The notes under the pieces: model-generated | Database searches by the model: none | What the model was told of the DNA's origin: nothing | The model's input: only the letters and a program-made list of their open reading frames with translations | Made by a program: the position numbers and the translations under genes | NCBI GenBank assembly: GCA_036557665.1 | Contig: DATBHG010000017.1 | Location: forward strand, 86,358-150,357 | Reading direction: 5' to 3' | Origin: VAZQ01 sp036557665 | GTDB taxonomy: Bacteria > Pseudomonadota > Alphaproteobacteria > Rhizobiales > Xanthobacteraceae | DNA: 64,000 bases | Part shown: piece by piece, positions 8,611-17,326 of the stretch | Position numbering within the stretch: the first letter of the stretch is position 1 | Layout of the letters: each line of letters begins with the position of its first letter

Positions 8611-8967
8611 TCAGAGCCTCTCCTTGTGCGAGAGGCTGTCGGTCACGAGGTCGCGCATGACCGGCAGGTTTGGAACCGGGTCGAGCTGAATGAGCCCGGG
8701 ATGCAGCTTCGCAATGCACGCATACTGCACCTCGCCGTCGATCAGCATCGTGCATTCCTTGCACACATTGGCATTGAAGCAGCTGAAGCGGATGGCGAGG
8801 TCGGGCTGCTGCTGCATGCGGATGCGCACTAGCCCGTCGAGGACCGAATCGCCATCCTCGAAGGCCACATCGAATTCCTCATAGCGGCCGGCCTCCCGGC
8901 TGGTACCGCGCCAGATTTTCAGCCGCGCCGATTTCAACGGCGAAGCGAGGGCATCCGAGGCGCTCAT
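8611..8967 (-). CDS. Small 2Fe-2S ferredoxin-domain protein, partner of the flavoprotein (SdhB/FrdB N-terminal type)
   Basis: This 118-residue protein corresponds only to the N-terminal 2Fe-2S domain of succinate dehydrogenase/fumarate reductase iron-sulfur subunits. Motif SCFNANVCKECTML...YAC gives cysteine spacing C-x5-C-x2-C-x11-C, one residue longer in the first loop than the x4 spacing of classical SdhB. The C-terminal 4Fe-4S/3Fe-4S domain is missing. The ATG at 8967 overlaps the stop of the flavoprotein gene (ATGA), so the two are coupled and probably form a complex. The end LVTDSLSHKERL is short and charged. The electron acceptor is unknown. Confidence 0.8.
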   Translation of the reverse strand: MSASDALASPLKSARLKIWRGTSREAGRYEEFDVAFEDGDSVLDGLVRIRMQQQPDLAIRFSCFNANVCKECTMLIDGEVQYACIAKLHPGLIQLDPVPNLPVMRDLVTDSLSHKERL

Positions 8968-10658
8968 GCCTGCAATCCCGCGAAGCTGGAAACAAGCTTG
9001 CCATCGGCGAGAGAGAGCCGCTGGCTCCTCTCGCAAGCAGCGCTGGTCTCGGGAAAGTCGACGCGCTGGTGGGCGCCGCGGCTTTCCCGGCGAAAGAGCG
9101 AGCCCAGCGCGAGCGCTTCGGCGGCAAAGAGCCCGTTGCGCAACTCGAACCACTCGACCAGGCTCGCATTATGCACGCGCTCCGGCGAAACCGCGGCCGC
9201 CGGCAGCTCGCGCTCGCGCATGCTGCAAAGGCGATCATGCGCCTCGGTCAGAGCGTGCGCGGTGCGGAACGGACCGACCTTTTGCCACATCAGGTCTTTG
9301 GCCTCGCTCATGATCGCAGCAGGGGAGGGACCGTGCCGCTGGTTTTGGCCGCGCACGGCACGGATCAGCTCCACATGGGGCCGCGCGGCTGCCATATCCC
9401 GGCTCGGCGCCCTCCTGCCTGCGGCAAAGCGGGCGGCTCTCTCTCCGGCTCGTTCGCCGAAGACCAGTGCCTCCGGCAGGGCGTTACCGGAAAGCCGGTT
9501 TGCGCCGTTGGCTCCGCCCGCGAGCTCTCCCGCCGCATACAGCCCCGGCACGCAGGAGGCCATGTCGGTGTCCACCTCGACACCGCCCATCTGATAATGC
9601 GCGATCGGGAGCACCTCGACCGGTTGGCGCGTGAGATCGATGTTGTTGCGCTTGAAGATCTCGATCACGGGACCGAGCGCTGCCCGCAGCGCGCTCTCGG
9701 GAATATGCTGGAAGGAGAGATATACGCCTCCGTGCGGCGAGCCGCGTCCCGATTCGACTTCCTTGTAGATCGCATAGGTCAGCGTATCGCGCGTGGTGCT
9801 GTAGCCCTCGCCCTCCGCCTCGCCGTATTCGTGCAGGAATTCCTCGCCGTTGCCGTTGAGCAGCCGTCCGCCGAGCTTGACCCGGGTCGGCTCCCAGGTG
9901 GTCGGATCGAGGCCGACCATTCGCGGCGCCAGATGCCCGTTGGGATAGAACTGCAGGAACTCGAGATCGATCAGCCGCGCGCCGGCGCGCAAGGCGATGC
10001 CCACGCCTTCGCCGGCAAGGTTGTTGGGCGATGTGGTGCGCTTGAACAGCTTGGTCATGCCGCCCATCGCCAGCACGACCGCGGATGCCTTGATGATGAC
10101 AGGTGATGCCGAGCCGACGTCGACACCGACCGCACCGATCGCCTCGCCCTCCCGGGTGACCACGTCGGTGAGACTGACATTGCTCAGGCGGCGGATGTCG
10201 GGATTGCGGCTCACCTTGTTGCGCAGCGCCGCGCAGATCGCCGCTCCGGTGCTCAGATAATCCACGTAGACGCAGCGCCTGCGGCTGTGCCCGGGCGCCA
10301 GCACCTGGTTGATCCTGCCGTTGTCCGCTCGTGCCCAATTGACCTTCCAGCCTGCGAGCTCGCGAATGCGCTGCGGGGCGCCTTCGCAGAGCAGGGCCGC
10401 AAGGCTCTCATTGCAAAGCCCGCGTCCGGCGGCGAGCGTATCGGCAAGATGCAACTGCGGATCATCGGCATCGGTCTCGCCGAGCGCAGCCGCGCAGGTC
10501 ATCTGCGCCATGATGCTGGCACCGCCGCGGCCGACCACGTTCTTGTCGATCAGGATGGCCCTGGCGCCGTTGCGCGCGGCCGCGATCGCCGCGAACATGC
10601 CGGCGGCGCCGCCGCCTGCTACCAGCACATCGGTCGCCAGCTCGATCACCTCGTCCAT
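8964..10658 (-). CDS. Fumarate reductase/succinate dehydrogenase-type flavoprotein subunit
   Basis: A 564-residue FAD enzyme. The dinucleotide motif is VLVAGGGAAGMFAAIAAARNGA near residues 12-33, followed by GGASIMAQ. The substrate-domain motif HYQMGGV and the late FAD motif GLYAAGE...NRLSGNALPEALVFG are typical of SdhA/FrdA/AprA-like flavoproteins. I chose ATG 10658, which places the Rossmann motif at the usual distance; a TTG at 10691 is possible. The protein is not a housekeeping SdhA: membrane subunits are absent and it lies inside a molybdenum hydroxylase operon. It probably oxidises or reduces a double bond in the same pathway; the substrate cannot be told. Confidence 0.87.
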   Translation of the reverse strand: MDEVIELATDVLVAGGGAAGMFAAIAAARNGARAILIDKNVVGRGGASIMAQMTCAAALGETDADDPQLHLADTLAAGRGLCNESLAALLCEGAPQRIRELAGWKVNWARADNGRINQVLAPGHSRRRCVYVDYLSTGAAICAALRNKVSRNPDIRRLSNVSLTDVVTREGEAIGAVGVDVGSASPVIIKASAVVLAMGGMTKLFKRTTSPNNLAGEGVGIALRAGARLIDLEFLQFYPNGHLAPRMVGLDPTTWEPTRVKLGGRLLNGNGEEFLHEYGEAEGEGYSTTRDTLTYAIYKEVESGRGSPHGGVYLSFQHIPESALRAALGPVIEIFKRNNIDLTRQPVEVLPIAHYQMGGVEVDTDMASCVPGLYAAGELAGGANGANRLSGNALPEALVFGERAGERAARFAAGRRAPSRDMAAARPHVELIRAVRGQNQRHGPSPAAIMSEAKDLMWQKVGPFRTAHALTEAHDRLCSMRERELPAAAVSPERVHNASLVEWFELRNGLFAAEALALGSLFRRESRGAHQRVDFPETSAACERSQRLSLADGKLVSSFAGLQA

Positions 10659-10772
10659 GTCACCATCCCGGACAGGTCTCGCCCCGGCCAAGCGGGCACG
10701 GCACTGCCGGGCGCGCTCGGCCGGAATGGCGCGTGCGGAAGTTGTTGCAAAGCGAGGGCATCCGCGACAGCC

Positions 10773-13160
10773 TCAATGTCTGTGGCTCGCGGCGCGCAAC
10801 GCGGCGAGGATGCGGCGCGGGGTCATCGGCAGCTCGGTGAGCTCGACCCCGCGGGGCGCGAGCGCATCATTGACGGCGTTGGCAATTGCGGCGGCGGGGC
10901 CGATCGCACCGCCTTCACCGACACCCTTCTGGCCGAATTCGGTATAGGGCGACGGCGTCTGCATGTGCAGCACGCGAACGTTGGGGACCTCGGGACAGCC
11001 CGGCAGCAGATAATCTGCAAGGGTTGACGCGAGCGGCTGGCCCTGCGCATCAAACGGCATCTCCTCGTACAGCGCTGAGCCGATGCCCTGGGCGGTGCCG
11101 CCGTGGATTTGGCCGTCGACGATCATGGGATTGACCAGCACGCCCGCATCCTCGACCACGACGTAATCCAGTATTTCCACGTCCCCGGTCTGGGGATCCA
11201 CGCTGACCACGACGGCGTGCGCCGACCCCGTATGCAGCCCGGTAAGCCGATCCGGTGCATAGCCTTGCGTCACCTCCAGCCCGTGCGGGTCGGTGTCGCC
11301 GGGCAGATCCGCCGGCGCGAGATAAAACGCGCGCGCGATGTCGCGCAGCGACACGCTGCCCCGCGGGCCGAAGACCTGGCCCTCGCGCAAGGTAACGGCG
11401 CTCGCATCGGTTTGCAGCAGCGCGGCGCCGATCTGCGCGACCCTGCGCGCGAGCTCCTTGCATGCGCGCGCGGTGGCGCCGCCGGCCCACACCATGCCGC
11501 GGGAGCCCCAGGCGCCGCTCGAATAGGGCGAGAGCTCGGTGTCGCCGAGCCGCACCTGCACCTCGGCGGGATCGAGGCCGAGACAATCCGCCGCGACCTG
11601 CGCCAGCGTCGTCTCCAGTCCCTGGCCGATGCTCTGAATGCCGGCCCTGACCTCGAGCCTCCCATCCGGCGTAATCCGGGCAAAAGCCTGCTCGTAGAGC
11701 GCGCGGCGCTTGCCGTCGGCCGTGGTCCCGTGCGCAGTCTGCTCGGAGAAGATCGAGAGGCCGAGCCCGATCAGCCGTCCATCGGCCTCTCCGGAGCGCT
11801 GGCGCTTGCGCACCGCCGGCAGGTCGATCGCCTCCACCGCCATCTGCAGGATGCGAGGATAATCGCCGCTGTCGAAATGCTTGTCGGTGATGTTGTCGAA
11901 GGGCATCTGCTCCGGCCGCACCAGGTTTACCTGCCTTACCTCGTGCGGCTCCTTGCCGATCGTGCGGGCAAGGGCATCGATCATCAGCTCCATGGCGTAG
12001 CAGACGCCTGGCCGCGCAACCCCGCGATAAGGCAGTTGCGGCGCTTTGTTGGTTGCGATGCCGGAGGTCTTGCAGCGATAGACCGGAAGATCGTACGGCC
12101 CGGGAAGAATGGCGCTGACCTGGGACGGCTCGATCGCCGCGGTGAACGGGTAAGCCGAGTACGCACCGGAATCGACCGCGGCGACCGCGTCGAACGCGAG
12201 GATCTTGCCGTTCGTATCGGCGTAGGCGGTCATGCGGTAGTGATGCTCGCGGCAGTTGGCGTTCGCAGTGAGCTGCTCGCGGCGGTCCTCGATCCACCGC
12301 ACCGGATGTCCGCAGCGCAATGCGAGCCAGCACAGGCAGATCTCCTCCGCCGCGAGGATCGCCTTGTAACCGAAGCCGCCGCCCACATCCGGGGAGATGA
12401 CGCGGATCTGCGCTTCCGGGATCTGCAGCACGTCGGCGAGGCCGGTGCGGACCACGTGCGGAAACTGGGTGGCGCCGTGGAGGATGAGCTGGTCGAGCCG
12501 CGCATCCCACTGCGCAATGAATCCCCGGCACTCGATCGGCGACATCACCTGCCGCGCAGTGCGCACTTCCCGCGTCACCTTGACCGGCGCCGTCCTCGCC
12601 ACGGTCTCGATGTCGCCGTCGAACCCGGTCTCGATATAGAGGTTGCCTTTCACCGTATCGTGCACCAGCAGAGCGCCGGGCTTGCGCGCCTCCAGCATGT
12701 CGACGACGGCCGGGAGCTCGTCGTACTCGACACTGACCTGCGCGGCGATGTCCTCGGCCTGCGCTCGCGTATCCGCGACGCAGAATGCGATCAGCTCGCC
12801 CACCTGGCGGATCTTGTCAGTGACCAGCGGCGGCTGCTCGGAAGCCTGGAAGCCGGGAAGCGGCGAGACCGCCCGGATCGGCCGCACGTCTCGCAGGTCC
12901 TGCGCCGTGCATACGCACTCCCGCAGATGCCCGGGAATGCGAATGCCGGTGAGTCGCGCGTGCGCCACGGTGCTGCGCACGAAGGCGACGTCGCGCATGC
13001 GGGGAAAGCGGATGTCGCCGATGTACTGGCCGCGGCCGTGCAGGAAGCGGTCATCCTCCTTGCGGCGCAACCGCGCACCGATCGCCTGCGTATTCAATCT
13101 CGATCCCCGGAGCGTGCTGCCGACCCGGTGGTCATAGCGCTGCCCGCGTGTGCGGCTCAA
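10773..13160 (-). CDS. Molybdenum hydroxylase large subunit (CoxL/xanthine dehydrogenase family)
   Basis: A 795-residue molybdopterin-binding subunit. The N-terminal domain starts with IGARLRRKEDDRFLHGRGQYIGDI; cofactor motifs GGGFGYK and the catalytic-Glu region QKGVGEGGAIGPAAAIANAV near the C-terminus are present. The active-site loop reads LPYRGVARPG rather than AYRCSFR, so it is not a form I CO dehydrogenase. The start is uncertain: TTG 13160 and TTG near 13097 are both in frame. It is the first gene of a minus-strand operon followed by a flavoprotein pair and the FAD and 2Fe-2S subunits. Family substrates are N-heterocycles, aldehydes and CO; this one is unassigned. Confidence 0.9.
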   Translation of the reverse strand: MSRTRGQRYDHRVGSTLRGSRLNTQAIGARLRRKEDDRFLHGRGQYIGDIRFPRMRDVAFVRSTVAHARLTGIRIPGHLRECVCTAQDLRDVRPIRAVSPLPGFQASEQPPLVTDKIRQVGELIAFCVADTRAQAEDIAAQVSVEYDELPAVVDMLEARKPGALLVHDTVKGNLYIETGFDGDIETVARTAPVKVTREVRTARQVMSPIECRGFIAQWDARLDQLILHGATQFPHVVRTGLADVLQIPEAQIRVISPDVGGGFGYKAILAAEEICLCWLALRCGHPVRWIEDRREQLTANANCREHHYRMTAYADTNGKILAFDAVAAVDSGAYSAYPFTAAIEPSQVSAILPGPYDLPVYRCKTSGIATNKAPQLPYRGVARPGVCYAMELMIDALARTIGKEPHEVRQVNLVRPEQMPFDNITDKHFDSGDYPRILQMAVEAIDLPAVRKRQRSGEADGRLIGLGLSIFSEQTAHGTTADGKRRALYEQAFARITPDGRLEVRAGIQSIGQGLETTLAQVAADCLGLDPAEVQVRLGDTELSPYSSGAWGSRGMVWAGGATARACKELARRVAQIGAALLQTDASAVTLREGQVFGPRGSVSLRDIARAFYLAPADLPGDTDPHGLEVTQGYAPDRLTGLHTGSAHAVVVSVDPQTGDVEILDYVVVEDAGVLVNPMIVDGQIHGGTAQGIGSALYEEMPFDAQGQPLASTLADYLLPGCPEVPNVRVLHMQTPSPYTEFGQKGVGEGGAIGPAAAIANAVNDALAPRGVELTELPMTPRRILAALRAASHRH

Positions 13161-13182
13161 GACTTCGAACGCAACGGGAAGG

Positions 13183-13242
13183 GCGGGTCAGCGGCAGGCC
13201 GGCTTGAGCCGGACTTGCCGACGCAGCCCGCCGCCTCGCGGC
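13183..13242. repeat. Palindromic repeat upstream of the hydroxylase operon
   Basis: A second copy of the repeat family seen at 6364-6419. Outer arms GCGGG (13183-13187) and CCCGC (13227-13231), inner imperfect arms GGCAGGCCGGCT (13193-13204) and AGCCGGACTTGCC (13207-13219), and a further CCCGCCG/CGGCGGG hairpin to 13242. It lies in the leader region of the operon and ahead of the tRNA gene. Confidence 0.65.
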
Positions 13243-13388
13243 GGGTTACGCGCGCGGTGCAGCTCGAGCCGGAACGGTTTCGCTGTCCGCCTGCGAGTTG
13301 ACCGTACCTGATTTGCCGCGCCGCGTGGGGCATTGTATGGGGAGCGCCTTGTGCGGCTCCTGTGCGTCGCACATCTGACTGACGCCTC

Positions 13389-13464
13389 GGGCCCGTAGCT
13401 CAACGGTTAGAGCCGACCGCTCATAACGGTCTGGTTGGAGGTTCGAGTCCTCCCGGGCCCACCA
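13389..13464 (+). tRNA. tRNA with CAT anticodon (tRNA-Met or tRNA-Ile2)
   Basis: A complete 76-nt cloverleaf: acceptor GGGCCCG pairing with CGGGCCC, D-arm GCTCAACGGTTAGAGC, anticodon stem GACCG/CGGTC with loop CTCATAA (anticodon CAT), T-arm GGAGGTTCGAGTCCTCC and encoded CCA. CAT can mean elongator Met or the lysidine-modified Ile2; the GGGCCC acceptor is more like Ile2, but sequence alone does not settle it. The gene is the integration target: a tyrosine integrase starts just downstream and partial copies of its 3' end are found at 33499 and 34710. Confidence 0.93.
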
Positions 13465-13486
13465 TGGAAATTTTTCGACGTTGATT

Positions 13487-14578
13487 TTATTTCGTTTTTC
13501 GCTCTCGCGCCCGCACCGGATGCTTAGGTGCGGGAATAGATGTTCGGCCATCGTTCGCGAGCTTGTGCATGGCCTCTTTCGCGAGTCGCACGCGATCGGC
13601 ACCGCGCGTATAGAGCGAAGCCATCGCGCCGCCCTGCCAACCAAAGATAGCCTCGAGCTGCGCTACCGTCGCACCGGCATTCGCCGCCCTGGTCGCCGCG
13701 ATCTTGCGCACGCCATGGGCCGAGCCTGGAACGCCGGCCGCACGACATGCCTGCTTGAACTCGTTCCCGAACGACTCCTTGCCCATCGGCCGGCCGCGCT
13801 GGTTGGCAATGAAGGTGAGATCGCCGCACGGTCCTTTCGCAAGCGTCTTGGCGAGCACGGGCAGGATCGGCAGAGTGACCTCGATTGTGAAGCCGCTCTT
13901 TTCAGTCTTGATTGAGCCGATGCCATCGCGAACGTGCTGGCGCCCGAACCGCACGGCATCACCGCGGCGCAGTCCAGTGTAGAGCAGCACGTCGAGCCAT
14001 ACCCGTTGCCGCGTACCGATTGGCCAACGCTGTTCATAGGCCGCGACGTGATCCTCGGTCCACGGTAAGAACCCATCGCCTTTCTTACGTGGTGGGTTAT
14101 CAACGCCGCCAGTCGGATCATTCTTGACGAGCTGCGCCTTGACGGCCCACCGGAACAGCCCGCGTATGGCGTCCAGAAAATGCCGGGCCTGGTGCGGCGT
14201 ATGTGCTCGGCGCTCACGGCCTGCGATGATCGTGGCGCGATCAATGCGGGTATAGGGCGTATTGCCGGCCGTCGCTTGGACGCTGCGAAGGATGTTCTCC
14301 CGTTGTCGACGGGTTGCGAGGGAAAGGGATCGCCACGCCTCGGTTTCCCGATATCGCTCGATCAGCCATGCCAGTGAGCCAGTGGACGGGCCTTGCTGCT
14401 GCGTTTGTGGTGAGCCTGAAATTGCCGCCCGATACTCAGTCTCAAATTCCGGCGTTCCGAATGCGGCCCGAATGCGGATGCGTGACCCTTTATCGAGGCG
14501 CACGTACCACACCGGTTTGCCGTGCCGGGTAATCTCCCGGTGCAGATGGGGTGGCCGTGGGCGTGGCATGGCGTCCAT
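13487..14578 (-). CDS. Tyrosine site-specific integrase
   Basis: A 363-residue phage-type integrase that catalyses insertion at the adjacent tRNA. It has an N-terminal arm-binding-like part, a SAM-like core-binding domain (about 68-160) and a catalytic domain with Arg204 in YTGLRRGD, HGVR (His288, Arg291), a Trp in FGWQGG and the nucleophile Tyr323 in SLYTRGAD. The stop lies 22 bases from the tRNA 3' end, the classical position for attL. ATG 14578 is preferred; it overlaps the stop of the small upstream gene (TGATG). GTG 14581 is an alternative. Confidence 0.93.
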   Translation of the reverse strand: MDAMPRPRPPHLHREITRHGKPVWYVRLDKGSRIRIRAAFGTPEFETEYRAAISGSPQTQQQGPSTGSLAWLIERYRETEAWRSLSLATRRQRENILRSVQATAGNTPYTRIDRATIIAGRERRAHTPHQARHFLDAIRGLFRWAVKAQLVKNDPTGGVDNPPRKKGDGFLPWTEDHVAAYEQRWPIGTRQRVWLDVLLYTGLRRGDAVRFGRQHVRDGIGSIKTEKSGFTIEVTLPILPVLAKTLAKGPCGDLTFIANQRGRPMGKESFGNEFKQACRAAGVPGSAHGVRKIAATRAANAGATVAQLEAIFGWQGGAMASLYTRGADRVRLAKEAMHKLANDGRTSIPAPKHPVRARERKTK

Positions 14579-14760
14579 CACAGAACAATCTGCCTCGACT
14601 GTTCAAGGGGCACATTCTCGTCTGTGGACGACGCGAGCCGGACTATGATGGCATCCCGATCACCAATACGGATCTCCACCTCGCTCGCGCCGGCCTGCTT
14701 CGCCGCACGGATTACCCTGGCAACATCGGCTTGCGTGATATTGGCGGCTCGGCGGCTCAT
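14578..14760 (-). CDS. Small protein between nuclease and integrase, possible excision or regulatory role
   Basis: A 60-residue protein starting MSRRAANITQADVARVIRAA. The N-terminal half is a predicted helical segment of the type ITQADVARVIRAAKQAG and the rest is strand-like. Similar short proteins are often found next to phage integrases in rhizobial islands. Its start is 4 bases from the nuclease stop and its stop overlaps the integrase start, so it is co-translated with the integrase. A recombination directionality factor is one possibility but no clear family is recognised. Confidence 0.6.
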   Translation of the reverse strand: MSRRAANITQADVARVIRAAKQAGASEVEIRIGDRDAIIVRLASSTDENVPLEQSRQIVL

Positions 14761-14763
14761 GAT

Positions 14764-15174
14764 TTACCCGCGGGAATGACCATTACCGGCTTCGGCCCAC
14801 CAGCGGCCGGCGCGCAGCAGCCCCCATTGCTCAAGGGTATGGAGGGCAGCATCTAGCCCGTGACACACTGCGGTCAGGGCGCCGGCGCGCTCCAGGTCGG
14901 CAATGGCGTTCCTTTGAACTTGGGTGAGGCGACCGGCCTCAGTCTTCAACTCGATCGCGTAGCAACGGCCCTGGTGCACGGCGAACACGTCGGGCCCGCC
15001 CGCGCGGGCACCGAGCCCCTTGAAGATTGCCGCCTCGATCCGATCGCGCTTGCCGCCGTTCGGCAGATGAAACGCGAAAACACCGGCCGCGCCGCGCCAA
15101 TGCAAGTGGGCGAAAACGCTGCGCTGAATGTCGCTCTCGCTCATGCGCAACTGGCGATTTGCGGCGGGTCGCAT
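14764..15174 (-). CDS. VRR-NUC domain nuclease
   Basis: A roughly 136-residue single-domain nuclease of the PD-(D/E)XK superfamily. The visible core is SESDIQRSVFAHLHW, FHLPNGGKRDRIEAAIFKGLGARAGGPDV, YAIELKTEAGRLTQVQRNAI, giving the catalytic D (GGPD), ELK and Q. VRR-NUC proteins in phages and islands are linked to branched-DNA processing or replication. ATG 15174 is chosen; GTG 15234 and ATG 15144 are also in frame and no ribosome site is decisive. It lies between the helicase and integrase genes in the replication/integration module. Confidence 0.85.
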   Translation of the reverse strand: MRPAANRQLRMSESDIQRSVFAHLHWRGAAGVFAFHLPNGGKRDRIEAAIFKGLGARAGGPDVFAVHQGRCYAIELKTEAGRLTQVQRNAIADLERAGALTAVCHGLDAALHTLEQWGLLRAGRWWAEAGNGHSRG

Positions 15175-15289
15175 TTGTGACCTAGCCAGAACACTTGAGC
15201 GCTGACGACACACGATCGCCTTTTGGGAGGTCACGGGAGGTCATTTCGGGTTATCGCCGTTACGCGCGCGCGTGACGCCTATTATCCGG

Positions 15290-16705
15290 TTAGGCATCCC
15301 ATGACCTCCCAAGTTCGCCATTGACCCGCAAACCCCGATATCCAGCGCGGCGAGTGCCGGCTTCTCGTTCGTGGTAAACGCCGCGGCTCTCGAGCCGACC
15401 GCGAAAGCGCTTTGTGTCCCCGCGCTGCTCTCCGTTGCGCTCCGCCCACGTGCTCCAAGAGCCGAACAGGGTGCTAGTACGCTCCCATGCGCTGGCATTG
15501 ACTGTGCAACATTCATCTATCCAGGCAGCCAGCGCGTCTTCAGCTTCGAGGTACGCCTCTGTTGCCTGAGTAACCGTGGCAGGAGGAGCGAGACCTAACC
15601 GCTGCCATTCGAGACAACCGCTAAGCATCCAAGCCAGGATGCCGGGCCATTCTGTTTTCAGCTTCTCAGCGAGCTCAAGGTCCCTTTCCTTAGGCGGTAT
15701 TGTCACAATGAAGGGGATCAAATGAAAACGGCGGCGAATAGCTTCGTCCACCGATCGGAGACTTGGCTTGTGATTGCCCGTAACCAGCAGCTTGAATTGC
15801 GGCGCATATTCAAAATAGTCCTGCCGCATAAACCGTGCGGAGATCGTGTCGCCGCCGGTTAGCACCTTGATTTTCGTTTCATCCCATGGTCGGCCTTCCT
15901 GGGTTTCGGTCGCAGTTACCACACGAGCCCCGCGCAAGCCCGCGAGGTCTGTTGGGTGTCTGTCCCTGTCGGCAGACGTGAATGTTTCAATTGGGGCTGT
16001 GCGGTGATAATCGCCAAGGATGCCGTTTAATGTGTTCACAAACACCCCTTTTCCGTTGGCGCCCGTGCCGTAGCCAAAGGAGAGCGCATGCTCACGCGTT
16101 ATTCCCGTCAGCATGTAGCCAGTGAGCCTTTGTAGAAAAGCGATCATTTCCGTATCATCGACCATGATGCGATCTAAGAAGCTGAGCCACCTCGGAGTGG
16201 GATAGGACTGCTCTGGCGTAACACTGGTGATTTTCGTCAGATAATCGCTGGATTGCGCTTGCCGTACATCACCGGTACGCAAATCAACAACGCCACCAGG
16301 CGTGTTCAGTAGCCACGGATCGGTATCCCACTGGTCAACTGTTGCTGCGTGCCGGCGGTCAGCCTTTGCCAGCCGCTCTACCGCGGCCACGGTCTTCGCA
16401 CTGGCGACCAATCCGGCAATAGTCGGCTTGTCGCATAGCGCTGCCGCTTCGCGGCATATATGACGGGCGTAATCAAAGGCCATAAGCGTGTCGTCGGCTA
16501 CCCACCTGATGCCGTTCCAACGGAACCATTTTTTCCATGCTGCGATGTACCGTAGTTCGTCCCCGTGAATTTCCGCAAACCGCAGCGCTAGTGCCTCGTC
16601 GCTGAATTCAGGTGGTCGCAGATCCACACCAGACGCACTGCCGTTTCCGCTAACGTGCGATATTGCGCGATCGAATTCCTGCTGTGTGGGCGTTAACGCG
16701 TTCAT
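15290..16705 (-). CDS. Phage/plasmid P4-family SF3 helicase (D5_N type)
   Basis: A 471-residue replication protein. The D5_N region includes WLLNTPGGVVDLRTG at residues 131-145, and the superfamily 3 helicase Walker A is GYGTGANGKG at 211-220; ATATQEGRPWDETKIKVLTGGD and RRRFHLIPF follow as expected. There is no TOPRIM or AEP primase domain at the N-terminus, so it is shorter than P4 alpha and carries helicase function only. The start overlaps the previous gene by ATGA. Such helicases drive autonomous replication of satellites and islands after excision. Confidence 0.9.
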   Translation of the reverse strand: MNALTPTQQEFDRAISHVSGNGSASGVDLRPPEFSDEALALRFAEIHGDELRYIAAWKKWFRWNGIRWVADDTLMAFDYARHICREAAALCDKPTIAGLVASAKTVAAVERLAKADRRHAATVDQWDTDPWLLNTPGGVVDLRTGDVRQAQSSDYLTKITSVTPEQSYPTPRWLSFLDRIMVDDTEMIAFLQRLTGYMLTGITREHALSFGYGTGANGKGVFVNTLNGILGDYHRTAPIETFTSADRDRHPTDLAGLRGARVVTATETQEGRPWDETKIKVLTGGDTISARFMRQDYFEYAPQFKLLVTGNHKPSLRSVDEAIRRRFHLIPFIVTIPPKERDLELAEKLKTEWPGILAWMLSGCLEWQRLGLAPPATVTQATEAYLEAEDALAAWIDECCTVNASAWERTSTLFGSWSTWAERNGEQRGDTKRFRGRLESRGVYHEREAGTRRAGYRGLRVNGELGRSWDA

Positions 16706-17232
16706 GGGGTTGGCTGAAAGTGCTTCCGAATGCGCCGCTCGATTTCAGTTCTAGCCGCAGTATCGCACCTCGAAAGTCGCTCTTCCATGTCTGGCTCCTT
16801 CAGGGCCGCAAGCCCACGCTCGCGGACCGCAATCCAAATGGCCTCAATCGTGACTTGCGGTGTCGGCCTGTTTTTGGGGTTGTTCAGTTGGTTCCAGGCT
16901 CGATCGAGCGAGACATTTGGCAACATGAATAGCTGGAGTTGCGCCAGCTTTGCTGGCGGAGTTTCGACTATTAGCGTCCGGCCTTGGCGCTCCCTGTGAT
17001 ACCACTCAGCCACCCTCTTCCATCCCTCGCTTTGCCAGCATTGTTCAGCTTTAGAGATGTGTGGTGAGTATTTGAGCGTGAGAGGGTCGTGAACCGGAAA
17101 CGCGTAGTGCCAGAGTTCCTCAAAATGTTCGGATCGCTGCAGCAGCTCTTCACGCCTGGACAACAACAGCTTGCGCCAGCTTGCTCGGCTTGTGACTTGC
17201 TTTCGCGGAAGATTGTATGTTGCAAGTGTCAT
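16702..17232 (-). CDS. Unrecognised protein translated with the helicase
   Basis: A 176-residue protein, MTLATYNLPRKQVTSRASW, rich in charged residues, Trp and Gln, with no membrane segment. I do not recognise a domain. The second half (PPAKLAQLQLFMLPNVSLDRAWNQL) could be helical. It is the gene directly upstream of the SF3 helicase and its stop overlaps the helicase start, so a role in replication initiation or primase-like function is possible by position, but the sequence gives no motif to support this. Confidence 0.65.
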   Translation of the reverse strand: MTLATYNLPRKQVTSRASWRKLLLSRREELLQRSEHFEELWHYAFPVHDPLTLKYSPHISKAEQCWQSEGWKRVAEWYHRERQGRTLIVETPPAKLAQLQLFMLPNVSLDRAWNQLNNPKNRPTPQVTIEAIWIAVRERGLAALKEPDMEERLSRCDTAARTEIERRIRKHFQPTP

Positions 17233-17326
17233 CTAGTGCCATCGTCACGAGCACACCGAGTACGAAACACACAGATCTTGACATGGGATGAAACCGGGAC
17301 GAAGACGCGCGCGTGAGAATAGGGTG

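Noticed and set aside
10773..13160. Calling the large subunit a carbon monoxide dehydrogenase
   Set aside because: The AYRCSFR active-site loop of form I CO dehydrogenase is missing (LPYRGVARPG instead), so only the superfamily is stated.
11103..13301. Open plus-strand frame of over 700 codons opposite the hydroxylase large subunit
   Set aside because: The minus-strand protein has all cofactor motifs of the family; the plus frame has none and is explained by GC-rich codon bias.
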